Assembly: GCA_040755975.1 (NCBI GenBank)
Contig: JBFLZY010000064.1
Span: forward strand, 1-15,447
Reading direction: 5' to 3'
DNA: 15,447 bases
DNA from: JAIMBK01 sp040755975
GTDB lineage: Bacteria > Bacillota > Desulfotomaculia > Desulfotomaculales > Nap2-2B
Below are positions 7,599 to 15,024 of this stretch, piece by piece. The position numbers and the translations under genes were made by a program. Numbering within the stretch: the stretch's first letter is position 1; every line of letters begins with the position of its first letter. Below the pieces are notes generated by a model that searched no databases, had not been told where the DNA came from, and was given only the letters and a program-made list of their open reading frames with translations.

Positions 7599-7639
7599 TT
7601 CTTTGTTATCGTTTCACCGAACATTCAACCGTTTTTGCT

Positions 7640-9367
7640 TTAGTTGTTTTGCGTTGCACCATTTTGGCAATTTTGTGTTTCCCTGGCCAGTTTGGCCTGT
7701 TGAAGCAGCTGCCGGGCGTGTTCCCAGGCCAGCCCGTCGTCCTTCCCCGCCAGCATCCGGGCAATCTCTTTTAAGCGTTCTTCGCCCGGCAACGCCCTGA
7801 CGTAAATGTTTGTTTGCCGATCCTTTGCTTCTTTAAAAACATAATAATGATTATCTGCGCGGCAGGCCACTTGCGCGGCGTGCGTTACGCAAATTACCTG
7901 GGCATGAGCGGCAATCCGGCAAAGCTTCTCGGCAACCGCCTGCAAGGTTCTTCCGCCTATCCCCGTGTCCACTTCGTCAAAAACCAGGGTGGGAGTCTCG
8001 TCCAGCGAGGCTAAAATCGTCCGCAGGGCAAGCATGATCCTGGACAATTCTCCGCCGGAAGCAATTCTGGCCAACGGGCGGAGCGGTTCGCCAGGGTTGG
8101 GGGAAATTAGAAATTCGATCCTTTCCTGGCCGGCAGGGGAAATATCTGCCACTTGCTCAAATTCCACGCAAAACTCAACTTTGCCCATTTCCAGGGAAGC
8201 CAGTTCCGCGGTGATCGCCTTTTGCAACCGGCGGGCAGCTTCCTGGCGCGCCAGGGTTAGTTCCCGGGCCGCTCTGCGCCATGCCTCTGTGAGTCGGCTG
8301 ATCTCCTGCTCCAGGACGGCAACGTCTTCCTCCAGCCCAGCCAGCCGCGCTTGTTCCCGGGCCGCCTGCTCCCGGTAATGCAGGATTTCAGTAATCGTTG
8401 CGCCATACTTTCTTTTTAAAGTTTTGATCACGGCCAGCCTTTCTTCGATTAGCTGCAAGCGTCCGGGATCAGTCTGGATCTGCTCGCGGTAGCCGGCAAT
8501 TTCGCGCGCCGCGTCTTCGATCTGGTAGAAAGCGCTCTCGAGAGCCCCCAGCAAAGGAGCCACCGAGTCGTCTAAGCGGGACAGTTCAGTCATGCTACGC
8601 CTGGCCTGTCCCAAACAATCCAAGGCCGAAAAAGGGCTCCCCTCGTTTCCTTGCAGGAATTGGGAACATTCCCCGGACAGGCTTAAAATTTTTTCGGCGT
8701 TGGCCAGCCGGGTGCGTTCTTTGAGAAGCTCCTCTTCTTCCCCGGAAGACAATCTGGCCTTGTCTATTTCCTCGATTTGATAACTCAACATATCCAGGCG
8801 GCGCGCCCTGTCCTGCGCACTGTTTAGCGCTTCCTGAAGGCGCTCTTGCGCAGCCCGCCACCGTCCGTAAATTTCTTTAACGGCCTTTCCCAAATCGCTC
8901 GTTTGAGCGCCGCCAAAGCGATCGAGTAAGGCAAGCTGGCGTTCGGGGACCAACAGAGCCTGCTGTTCGTGTTGCCCCTGGAGGGCGACCAGAAAACGCC
9001 CGGCCTCCCGGTAGAGCCCTGCGGAAACCGCCTGGCCGTTTAACCGGCAAGTATTCCGCCCGCTCCTGGTTAACTCCCGGGTCATTACCAGCGTCCCGTC
9101 TTCTTCTTCCGGAATCCCCCACCCGTTCAATTTTTCTTGGAGCGGCCCGCGCCCGCTTACATTGAAAACCGCCGTCAGGCAAGCTTTTTCCCGCCCGGTG
9201 CGAATATATTCACCAGAAGCCCGCTGGCCCAGGACTACCTGCAGGGCATCGACAATGATGGATTTGCCTGCCCCCGTTTCTCCAGTCAGGACATTTAAAC
9301 CGGGGGTAAATTCTAAGCTAACCCGATCGATCAGGCCAAAATCCTGAATTTCCAGCAAAACGAGCAT
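7640..9367 (-). CDS. recN: DNA repair ATPase RecN
   Basis: RecN is an SMC-like ATPase that tethers DNA ends during double-strand break repair. The protein has 575 residues, the usual family length. It shows Walker A GETGAGKS (29-36), two coiled-coil arms rich in Arg, Glu, Leu and Ala (about 150-370), the ABC signature SGGELSRIMLA, and Walker B LVFDEVDTGIGG near the C-terminus. I start at the ATG at 9367: GGAGGA is nine bases upstream, and MLVLLEIQDFGLID matches the family start. A GTG at 9412 overlapping the argR stop would add 15 residues with a poor ribosome site. The gene lies 41 bases after argR and is followed by a terminator. Confidence 0.97.
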   Translation of the reverse strand: MLVLLEIQDFGLIDRVSLEFTPGLNVLTGETGAGKSIIVDALQVVLGQRASGEYIRTGREKACLTAVFNVSGRGPLQEKLNGWGIPEEEDGTLVMTRELTRSGRNTCRLNGQAVSAGLYREAGRFLVALQGQHEQQALLVPERQLALLDRFGGAQTSDLGKAVKEIYGRWRAAQERLQEALNSAQDRARRLDMLSYQIEEIDKARLSSGEEEELLKERTRLANAEKILSLSGECSQFLQGNEGSPFSALDCLGQARRSMTELSRLDDSVAPLLGALESAFYQIEDAAREIAGYREQIQTDPGRLQLIEERLAVIKTLKRKYGATITEILHYREQAAREQARLAGLEEDVAVLEQEISRLTEAWRRAARELTLARQEAARRLQKAITAELASLEMGKVEFCVEFEQVADISPAGQERIEFLISPNPGEPLRPLARIASGGELSRIMLALRTILASLDETPTLVFDEVDTGIGGRTLQAVAEKLCRIAAHAQVICVTHAAQVACRADNHYYVFKEAKDRQTNIYVRALPGEERLKEIARMLAGKDDGLAWEHARQLLQQAKLARETQNCQNGATQNN

Positions 9368-9408
9368 TTTCAAGTTCCTCCGCCAATTGCTTCCCGGAAA
9401 CAGCTTTT

Positions 9409-9873
9409 TCACGTCTTTCGCTGGGTAATCAGTTGGTGAAAACGTTTTAAAAGCGCAGTCACGTATTTTTTCGGCTTGACGACGATTAAAATCGTATCGT
9501 CTCCGGCGACCGTGCCGATAATCCCGGCGAGATTAACCTGGTCCAGGGCCGAGGCAACACCCTGGGCTTCTCCCGGAAAGGTTTTTAGCACAATTAAATT
9601 TTCGCTGTAGTCGATAGACACAACGGAGTCTTTAAACGCCCTTTTCAGGCGTTCCTCGCGGTATAAAGAACGGGGCGTTTCGGGCAATACGTAGCGCACT
9701 GTGTTATTTTCCGCCGGCGCTTTAAGCAGGCCGAGTTCTTTAATATCCCGCGAGATTGTGGCCTGCGTGGCATGAAGCCCTTCCGCCCGCAGGGCGAGGG
9801 CCAGTTCTTTCTGGGTTTGAACCGCTCTTTGCGCAATGATCTCAAGAATCTTCTTTTGCCGCTGAACCTTCAT
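9409..9873 (-). CDS. argR: Arginine repressor ArgR/AhrC
   Basis: This is a hexameric arginine-dependent repressor of arginine biosynthesis and activator of catabolism. The 154 residues include an N-terminal winged helix with the recognition segment ATQATISRDIKELGL (35-49) and a C-terminal arginine-binding oligomerisation domain with GTVAGDDTIL (120-129), both diagnostic. The ATG at 9873 gives the usual family start. A TTG at 9885 is also possible and has AAGGGG six bases upstream. Either start lies inside the end of nadK (32 or 44 bases of overlap), so translation is coupled. The position between nadK and recN is typical of Firmicutes. Confidence 0.95.
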   Translation of the reverse strand: MKVQRQKKILEIIAQRAVQTQKELALALRAEGLHATQATISRDIKELGLLKAPAENNTVRYVLPETPRSLYREERLKRAFKDSVVSIDYSENLIVLKTFPGEAQGVASALDQVNLAGIIGTVAGDDTILIVVKPKKYVTALLKRFHQLITQRKT

Positions 9874-10735
9874 CGCAGTTGTCAACCTTTTCCCCTTCGC
9901 TCAACTTTTTCCGTAAAAGGTAATAAAAACTGCGGTTTTTTAAGCGGATGAATTTCGCCCGAAACGGGGATTTGGTTACGACTACGGTGTCGTTTTGCTC
10001 CAGGCGGAAACCGTACTGTCCGTCCATGGTGAGCATAACTTCTTCGTTTTGGGAATTGACGTTGATCTTTATTTCCTCATCCGCGCCGATAACCAGCGGC
10101 CTTGCCCACAGGGAATGCGGGCAAATGGGCGTAACCAGCATCAGTTCCAGCTCGGGAGAAACCAGCGGCCCGCCCGCCGAAAGGGAGTAGGCCGTAGAAC
10201 CCGTAGGGCTGGCAATGATTAGGCCATCTGCCGGGTATGTGGCGACATACTCGTTGTTAACGTAGGTTTCCAGGAAAATAAGCCGCGCGAAGGCCCCCTT
10301 GGTAACCACCGCGTCATTGAGGGCGCTTGAACGCTCAATCCACTTTCCCCGGCGGTATACCCTGGCCTCCAGCATCATGCGCCCCTCGATCCCATATTCG
10401 CCCTTCAGGAGCCTTTCTAAAGCAAAAAAAAGATCGGGTGCGTCGACCTCCGTTAAAAATCCCATCCGGCCGATGTTGATTCCCAAAAGAGGGATGCCGG
10501 CAGGGGCGGCCTGCCTGGCACAGTTCAAGAGCGTGCCGTCACCGCCGAGGACGATCAGACATTCTGCTTCTTTGCTTATTTCCTCCGCCGTGTATTCGGG
10601 AAGTTCCAGGGCGAGCGCGGCGGCTGGCGCCAGTAAAGGCCTGCAGTGATTTGCTTGCAGCCAGCCGATTGTTTCCTTTACCAGGTTGCGAATATTTTCT
10701 TTCTCCAGGTTTACGACCAGACCTACCTTTTTCAT
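9842..10735 (-). CDS. nadK: NAD kinase
   Basis: NadK phosphorylates NAD to NADP in the cytoplasm. The 297-residue protein has the catalytic GGDGT motif (64-68), the SALNDAVV region that binds nicotinamide ribose, and the long YPADGLIIASPTGSTAYSLS signature of the family. TMDGQ near residue 260 is also typical. The ATG at 10735 has a GGGGTGA site directly upstream; a TTG one codon earlier is unlikely. The last about 20 residues are acidic and poorly conserved and overlap the argR start, so they may be shaped by the overlapping frame. The gene sits 70 bases after tlyA. Confidence 0.96.
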   Translation of the reverse strand: MKKVGLVVNLEKENIRNLVKETIGWLQANHCRPLLAPAAALALELPEYTAEEISKEAECLIVLGGDGTLLNCARQAAPAGIPLLGINIGRMGFLTEVDAPDLFFALERLLKGEYGIEGRMMLEARVYRRGKWIERSSALNDAVVTKGAFARLIFLETYVNNEYVATYPADGLIIASPTGSTAYSLSAGGPLVSPELELMLVTPICPHSLWARPLVIGADEEIKINVNSQNEEVMLTMDGQYGFRLEQNDTVVVTKSPFRAKFIRLKNRSFYYLLRKKLSEGEKVDNCDEGSAAKEDS

Positions 10736-10805
10736 CAAGTCACCCCGGTTGGTAACTTTTGGAGCGGGTTGCGTAAATTATGTTCGACTCAGCGCCAGGT
10801 CGGCT

Positions 10806-11621
10806 TCAATTAAGGGTGTGGTGCGCGTCGGTTACCACGCTGCGGACTACGGTTTCAATTTCCGCCGGATCGATCCCGTTTTCCGGTTGTTTGCGAAAAT
10901 GAAGCAGATATTCAATATTTCCCTCCGGGCCTTTGAAAGGAGAAAAATCCAGTCCCCGCACTTCCCAGCCCAAACCATTGACAATACTGCATATTTTTGC
11001 CAGAACTTCCTGGTGGACGAGGGGATCCTTAACCACACCTTTTTTGCCGATTTGTTCCCGGCCTGCTTCAAACTGTGGTTTCACCAAAGCCACCCCTTCG
11101 GCATCTTCCGTGGTGAGATCCCCTACTTTGGGCAAAACTAAAGCAAGGGAAATAAAGGATACGTCGATCACAACAAAATCGGGTGGAACGGAGAGCGCTT
11201 CTTTGGAAAGATAACGGATATTTGTCCGCTCCAAAACAACCACCCGGGGAGAAACGCGGAGCTTCCAGGCCAGCTGGCCGTAGCCCACGTCCACGGCATA
11301 AACCAGGCGCGCCCCGTGCGCCAGGGCGCAGTCGGTGAAACCGCCGGTAGAAGCCCCGACGTCTAAAACAACCTTATTCTTTAAATTCAAGCCAAAGACG
11401 GAAATGGCCTTTTCTAACTTTAAACCTCCCCGGCTGACGTACGGCGCGCGCTCAATAACGGCCAGTTCCGCGTCAGGTTTTACCGGCGCCCCGGGCTTGA
11501 GTACTTTCTGGCCGTTGACCAGGATCTGACCGGACATCGTTGCTGTTCGCGCCTTTTCCCGGCTGGCAAACAGGCCCCTTTTAACCAACAGCACGTCCAG
11601 CCTGACCCTCGAAGAAGCCAA
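10806..11621 (-). CDS. tlyA: TlyA family rRNA (cytidine-2'-O)-methyltransferase
   Basis: This is a TlyA/hemolysin A-type protein that 2'-O-methylates rRNA cytidines. Of its 271 residues, an S4 RNA-binding domain occupies about 5-65 (LDVLLVKRGLFASREKA) and an FtsJ-like Rossmann domain follows, with SAM motif VLDVGASTGGFTD (85-97). The catalytic set Lys68, Asp153, Lys181 and Glu237 is each one residue offset from the M. tuberculosis tetrad. The TTG at 11621 lies one base after the dxs stop, with a G-run at the dxs end acting as ribosome site seven bases upstream. The target may be 16S only or both rRNAs; this cannot be decided here. Confidence 0.95.
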   Translation of the reverse strand: MASSRVRLDVLLVKRGLFASREKARTATMSGQILVNGQKVLKPGAPVKPDAELAVIERAPYVSRGGLKLEKAISVFGLNLKNKVVLDVGASTGGFTDCALAHGARLVYAVDVGYGQLAWKLRVSPRVVVLERTNIRYLSKEALSVPPDFVVIDVSFISLALVLPKVGDLTTEDAEGVALVKPQFEAGREQIGKKGVVKDPLVHQEVLAKICSIVNGLGWEVRGLDFSPFKGPEGNIEYLLHFRKQPENGIDPAEIETVVRSVVTDAHHTLN

Positions 11622-11622
11622 A

Positions 11623-13578
11623 TTATTTCCCCCCCGCCTTCAGGCGGTTATCGGCCGTCAACCGCCGGCCGGCAGCAATACTCCGGGGCATTCCCTTTTT
11701 CCTGCCCAGGCAAGAAAAGACGCAATTTACGACGTGATCAACCGTTAGTCCCTGTTGCGCAAGAAGAATGTCGCGGCTGCCGTGCTCTACAAATGTATCG
11801 CCGATGCCCAGGCGGACGAGCTTAATGTTATCTGCCTGCCGGCGCTCCAGCATTTCCAGGACCGCGCTGCCAAAGCCCCCCTGCAGGACGTGCTCTTCAA
11901 TAGTAACCATTAGTCTGGATTGTCTTGCGTAAAAAAGCAGGCACTCCTCATCGAGTGGTTTAACAAACCGCGCGTTGATTACCGCGGCACTAACAGCGTG
12001 CTCCGCTAAAAGTTCGGCCGCTTCCCGGGCCACCTGGACCATGCTGCCAATGGCTGCCAGCGCCACATCGGAACCGTCGCGGATAATTTCTGCCCGGCCA
12101 AGTGGTAATTCTTTTGGCTTTCCGGTAAGCTGGCGGCCCGTCCCCCTGTCTCGCGGGTAGCGAACGGCCGCCGGCCCGTTGTACGCAAGGGCGGTTTTCA
12201 GCATGTGGCGAAGTTCGTCTTCATCCTTCGGCGCCATGATCACCATATTAGGCATCGACCGCAGGTACGCGTAATCAAAAACCCCGTGGTGCGTAGGCCC
12301 GTCGTCGCCCACCAGGCCGCCCCGGTCAATGGCAAAAGTTACCGGCAAGTTTTGTAAGCACACGTCGTGAAGCACCTGATCGTAGGCCCTTTGTAAAAAA
12401 GTTGAATAAATGGCCGCTACCGGCTTTAATCCGCTGGCAGCCAATCCTGCGCTCAAGGTGACTGCGTGCTGCTCGGCGATGCCCACGTCAAAAAACCTCT
12501 CCGGGAACAGCCTGGCGTATTCGGAAAGCCCGGTGCCGGAAGGCATGGCTGCAGTGATCGCAACTATTTTTTCGTCTTCCCGGGCCAGCTCAACCAGCGT
12601 TTTTCCAAACACTTCGGTGTAGGTGGGCGGGGCAACCCCGCCGGACGGGACGCTCTTGCCCGTTTCCACCGAAAAAGGGCCGATGCCGTGAAATTTATCG
12701 GCCTTGGCTTCCGCCGGCGGGTAGCCTTTCCCCTTCTGGGTAATCACGTGCACCAGCACAGGTCCCCGGGTAATCCTGGCCTGCTCGAAAACGGCGATCG
12801 TTTCCTGGAGGCTATGACCGTCGACAGGCCCCAGGTACTTAAAGCCCAGTTCTTCAAAAAACATCCCGGGCACGACCAGGTATTTCAAGGAATCTTTTAA
12901 TCTTTCCACCGCCCTTACCACCACCGGGCCAATCGCCGGTATTTTCCGCAGCAATTGTTCTATTTCTTCCTTGCCCCGGGAATACATTGGCTCGGTGCGC
13001 AAACGCGTCAGGTACCTGGATAATGCGCCGACGTTGCGGGCAATCGACATCTCGTTGTCGTTCAGCACGACAATTAAGTCCCGCTGGATGTGCCCGGCGT
13101 GATTTAAAGCTTCGAAGGCCATCCCCGCGGTCATGGCGCCATCGCCGATTACTGCCACGACGGCATATTTTTTCTTTTGCAAATCACGGGCTACGGCCAT
13201 CCCCAGGGCGGCCGAGATGGATGTGCTGCTGTGTCCGGTGGCAAAAGCGTCATACGGGCTTTCCTCGGGCCGGGGGAAGCCGCTGATCCCCCCAAATTGC
13301 CTTAAAGTATGGAATTCCTTGCGGCGTCCGGTTAAAAGCTTATGCGCGTAGCACTGGTGTCCCACATCCCAGATAATTTTATCCTCCGGGGCCTGAAAAA
13401 CTTTATGCAAGGCTAAAGTAAGCTCCACCACACCCAAATTGGGCGCCAGATGTCCGCCGTTCATAGCGACCGTGGCAATGATTTCTTCTCTGATTTCCCG
13501 GGCCAACTGCTGGAGTTGGGCCGGCACTAAAGGTTTTAAGTCCTCCGGCGAGTTGATTCTGGAAAGGAGCCGGGTCAA
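11623..13578 (-). CDS. dxs: 1-deoxy-D-xylulose-5-phosphate synthase
   Basis: Dxs condenses pyruvate and glyceraldehyde-3-phosphate, using thiamin diphosphate, in the first step of the MEP isoprenoid pathway. It therefore supplies the pathway that the upstream ispA completes. Key motifs are DVGHQCYAHK, the ThDP-binding VIGDGAMTAGMAFEALNHAG, NDNEMSI, GIAEQHAV (catalytic Glu) and VGDDGPTHHGVFD. A TTG at 13578 preceded by AGGAG eight bases away gives 651 residues starting MTRLLSRINSPEDL, as in the family. A TTG at 13617 would add 13 residues. A basic tail of about 25 residues (CLGRKKGMPRSIAAGRR and onward) extends beyond the usual end. The gene lies 50 bases after oapA. Confidence 0.97.
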   Translation of the reverse strand: MTRLLSRINSPEDLKPLVPAQLQQLAREIREEIIATVAMNGGHLAPNLGVVELTLALHKVFQAPEDKIIWDVGHQCYAHKLLTGRRKEFHTLRQFGGISGFPRPEESPYDAFATGHSSTSISAALGMAVARDLQKKKYAVVAVIGDGAMTAGMAFEALNHAGHIQRDLIVVLNDNEMSIARNVGALSRYLTRLRTEPMYSRGKEEIEQLLRKIPAIGPVVVRAVERLKDSLKYLVVPGMFFEELGFKYLGPVDGHSLQETIAVFEQARITRGPVLVHVITQKGKGYPPAEAKADKFHGIGPFSVETGKSVPSGGVAPPTYTEVFGKTLVELAREDEKIVAITAAMPSGTGLSEYARLFPERFFDVGIAEQHAVTLSAGLAASGLKPVAAIYSTFLQRAYDQVLHDVCLQNLPVTFAIDRGGLVGDDGPTHHGVFDYAYLRSMPNMVIMAPKDEDELRHMLKTALAYNGPAAVRYPRDRGTGRQLTGKPKELPLGRAEIIRDGSDVALAAIGSMVQVAREAAELLAEHAVSAAVINARFVKPLDEECLLFYARQSRLMVTIEEHVLQGGFGSAVLEMLERRQADNIKLVRLGIGDTFVEHGSRDILLAQQGLTVDHVVNCVFSCLGRKKGMPRSIAAGRRLTADNRLKAGGK

Positions 13579-13628
13579 AATAAAATCTCCTGCCTTTCCC
13601 AGGTCTGTTTGCACCAATATTTACATTC

Positions 13629-14219
13629 CTACCGCGGGCCGGCGCGCCGCGGCTTTTTTCCAACGGTTATCCCGGTCAGGCGACTCCAGGCGGCAATTAC
13701 CTTCCCGACCAGAAAGATCACTTCGTTTGGGTAGGTAAGGGCCATTCTTTTGCCCATTGCTTTCCCGCCAATGGTCAGGGCGGCAATGACGCCGGTCATC
13801 AGCATGTTCAGGAAGACCCGGTCGGCCTCCGGCCAGCGCAGCAAAATTTGCAAGACAAGCGCGATGCCCATCGCCCCGCTGAGCGTCCCGGCAATATCGC
13901 CAATCACGTCGTTGCAGATGTTCGCCACCCGGTCAGCGTTCCGGATGAGAAAAACACCTTCCTGAGCGCCGGGCACCTTTTTTGCACCCTTTGCGTGGAA
14001 AGGGGCTTCTCTTGCCGCGGCCACGGAAGTTCCCACAATATCGGCGGCAATCCCCGTTAGTATAATTATAACTAAAAAAAGAAATGATAAAAGTAAATTT
14101 TGTAATTTGAGCGCCAAAATTTCCGAAAACCAAAAAAAAGCAACCGCTAATAAAAAAGAGGTTGCGCCAATCCCGAAAACGTATCTTTTGGAAACTGTCG
14201 ACCGGTGGTTATTGGCCAA
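13629..14219 (-). CDS. oapA: OapA, OLE RNA-associated membrane protein
   Basis: This membrane protein of 196 residues has four hydrophobic segments (about 14-33, 40-60, 107-127 and 135-152) and basic ends. The conserved loop AADIVGTSVAAA..EAPFHA is followed by a RNADRVANICNDVIGD stretch containing a DxxxD motif at Asp104/Asp108. That motif is at the positions I recall as functionally important in the Bacillus halodurans protein. OapA binds OLE RNA and holds it at the membrane. The complex has been linked to Mg2+ homeostasis and to cold and alcohol tolerance. Family members are sometimes annotated as CorB-like. I start at TTG 14219, six bases after a GAGGTG site and just downstream of the RNA. 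Upstream in-frame codons to 14429 run through the RNA and carry no membrane-protein signature. Confidence 0.92.
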   Translation of the reverse strand: MANNHRSTVSKRYVFGIGATSFLLAVAFFWFSEILALKLQNLLLSFLFLVIIILTGIAADIVGTSVAAAREAPFHAKGAKKVPGAQEGVFLIRNADRVANICNDVIGDIAGTLSGAMGIALVLQILLRWPEADRVFLNMLMTGVIAALTIGGKAMGKRMALTYPNEVIFLVGKVIAAWSRLTGITVGKKPRRAGPR

Positions 14220-14261
14220 AAAGGACACCTCAAAAGGGTTACAAAGTTGGCTACAGGGCTT

Positions 14262-14862
14262 TAAGGTAAGTGATAGCAGTGCGGGTAAATATTGCGGCTT
14301 AGGTCCAGCAGGCTTTCCCAGGCAATCACCGGCTGTCGCCAGACCGGCGGTTTCCCTTTCAGATCGCCTCCGACTTATCGCTAACTTCGGGGCTGGATTG
14401 CCACTTAGTCCACACTGCAATCCCCGCACTGCCCCGGCTTCCCGGACAGCCTAGGAGTTTTCCTCAGCGGGTAGCCTTTTTCTAGCCTCTTTTGCAATAG
14501 CGGTTTCAGTCATTGCTTCCCGGCCAGGGCCCATGGACCGGTTGCGCATTTGGACAACATCCACCGCTATCACTCAAGGCAGGCTACACTGCACGCAGCT
14601 GCCCACCACGTGCAGGTTCATGCCTCAAGCCATAGTAACCTGCCAGGTCACTGGCAGCACCCCACAAACTTGAGTCTCCACGGGGGCGGGGTCAACGCCC
14701 GCATGCCCTTGCGGCTCGCCCCACCCCCTTAACTCCCAGTACCAGCCCCCAACTGGGCGTTGGTAGCCAGCACCAGGAACTTCATCGCTGTGCCCTTGAC
14801 GGATTTTTAGGCCCGCCTTCAAAAAAGGCATCCCCGACTAGGATACTGCATCACTTACCTGA
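14262..14862 (-). ncRNA. ole: OLE RNA (Ornate, Large, Extremophilic RNA)
   Basis: The region between ispA and oapA lacks a coding signature and is densely structured. The ends pair with each other: AGGTAAGTGATGCAGT (14860-14845) with the matching arm at 14280-14264, one base bulged, closing an RNA of about 600 nt. Internal helices on the minus strand are clear. They include GCCTT/AAGGC (14815-14829), CCCAGT/ACTGGG (14734-14756), a GC-rich 10-bp helix (14719-14728 with 14682-14691), CTGCCAG-UGAC-CTGGCAG (14640-14657) and CTGCACG/CGTGCAG (14589-14615). ATAGCGGT/ACCGCTAT (14563-14570 with 14497-14504) and GGATTGC/GCAATCC (14395-14423) complete the set. OLE RNA is known to be about 600 nt, to lie just upstream of oapA and to sit in an ispA-dxs-tlyA-nadK-argR-recN-spoIVB-spo0A neighbourhood; every one of these matches. 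It acts with OapA at the membrane. Ends are placed from the closing helix and are approximate. Confidence 0.92.
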
Positions 14863-14885
14863 ATATAAACTATTTTTAGAAGGTA

Positions 14886-14914
14886 ATTATAGCATAACCC
14901 GCTGGTTTGAGCAA
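14886..14914 (-). promoter_or_regulatory. Promoter for OLE RNA
   Basis: The minus strand has TATAAT (14891-14886) with the extended -10 bases TGC directly before it, and TTGCTC (14914-14909) at 17 bases spacing. Transcription would begin near 14879, about 18 bases before the closing helix of the RNA. This would let the RNA and oapA be expressed independently of ispA. Confidence 0.6.
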
Positions 14915-15024
14915 ACAACTTAGCTGCCTGAAAAAAGCTGCTACAGGCGGGCAGGTACTGCTAACGAACATTTTGATAATTAACCAGTTAAAAGATCTTG
15001 CCTGCAGGGTAATGCTCCTTTTTT

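Noticed and set aside
9368..9412. N-terminal extension of RecN from a GTG overlapping the argR stop
   Set aside because: There is no good ribosome site, and the extension is absent from the family start, which matches the ATG at 9367.
14220..14429. Upstream extension of oapA giving a 266-residue product
   Set aside because: The extra 70 residues are translated from the OLE RNA 3' part, have no membrane-protein or family character, and a ribosome site with TTG at 14219 gives the family start.
14107..14831. Small ORFs on both strands across the gap between ispA and oapA
   Set aside because: They lack ribosome sites and recognisable protein features and run across the structured RNA.
14930..14990. 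Possible terminator after ispA (GC-rich stretch followed by a run of six T on the minus strand)
   Set aside because: The stem before the T-run has several mismatches, and no stable hairpin abuts the T-run.
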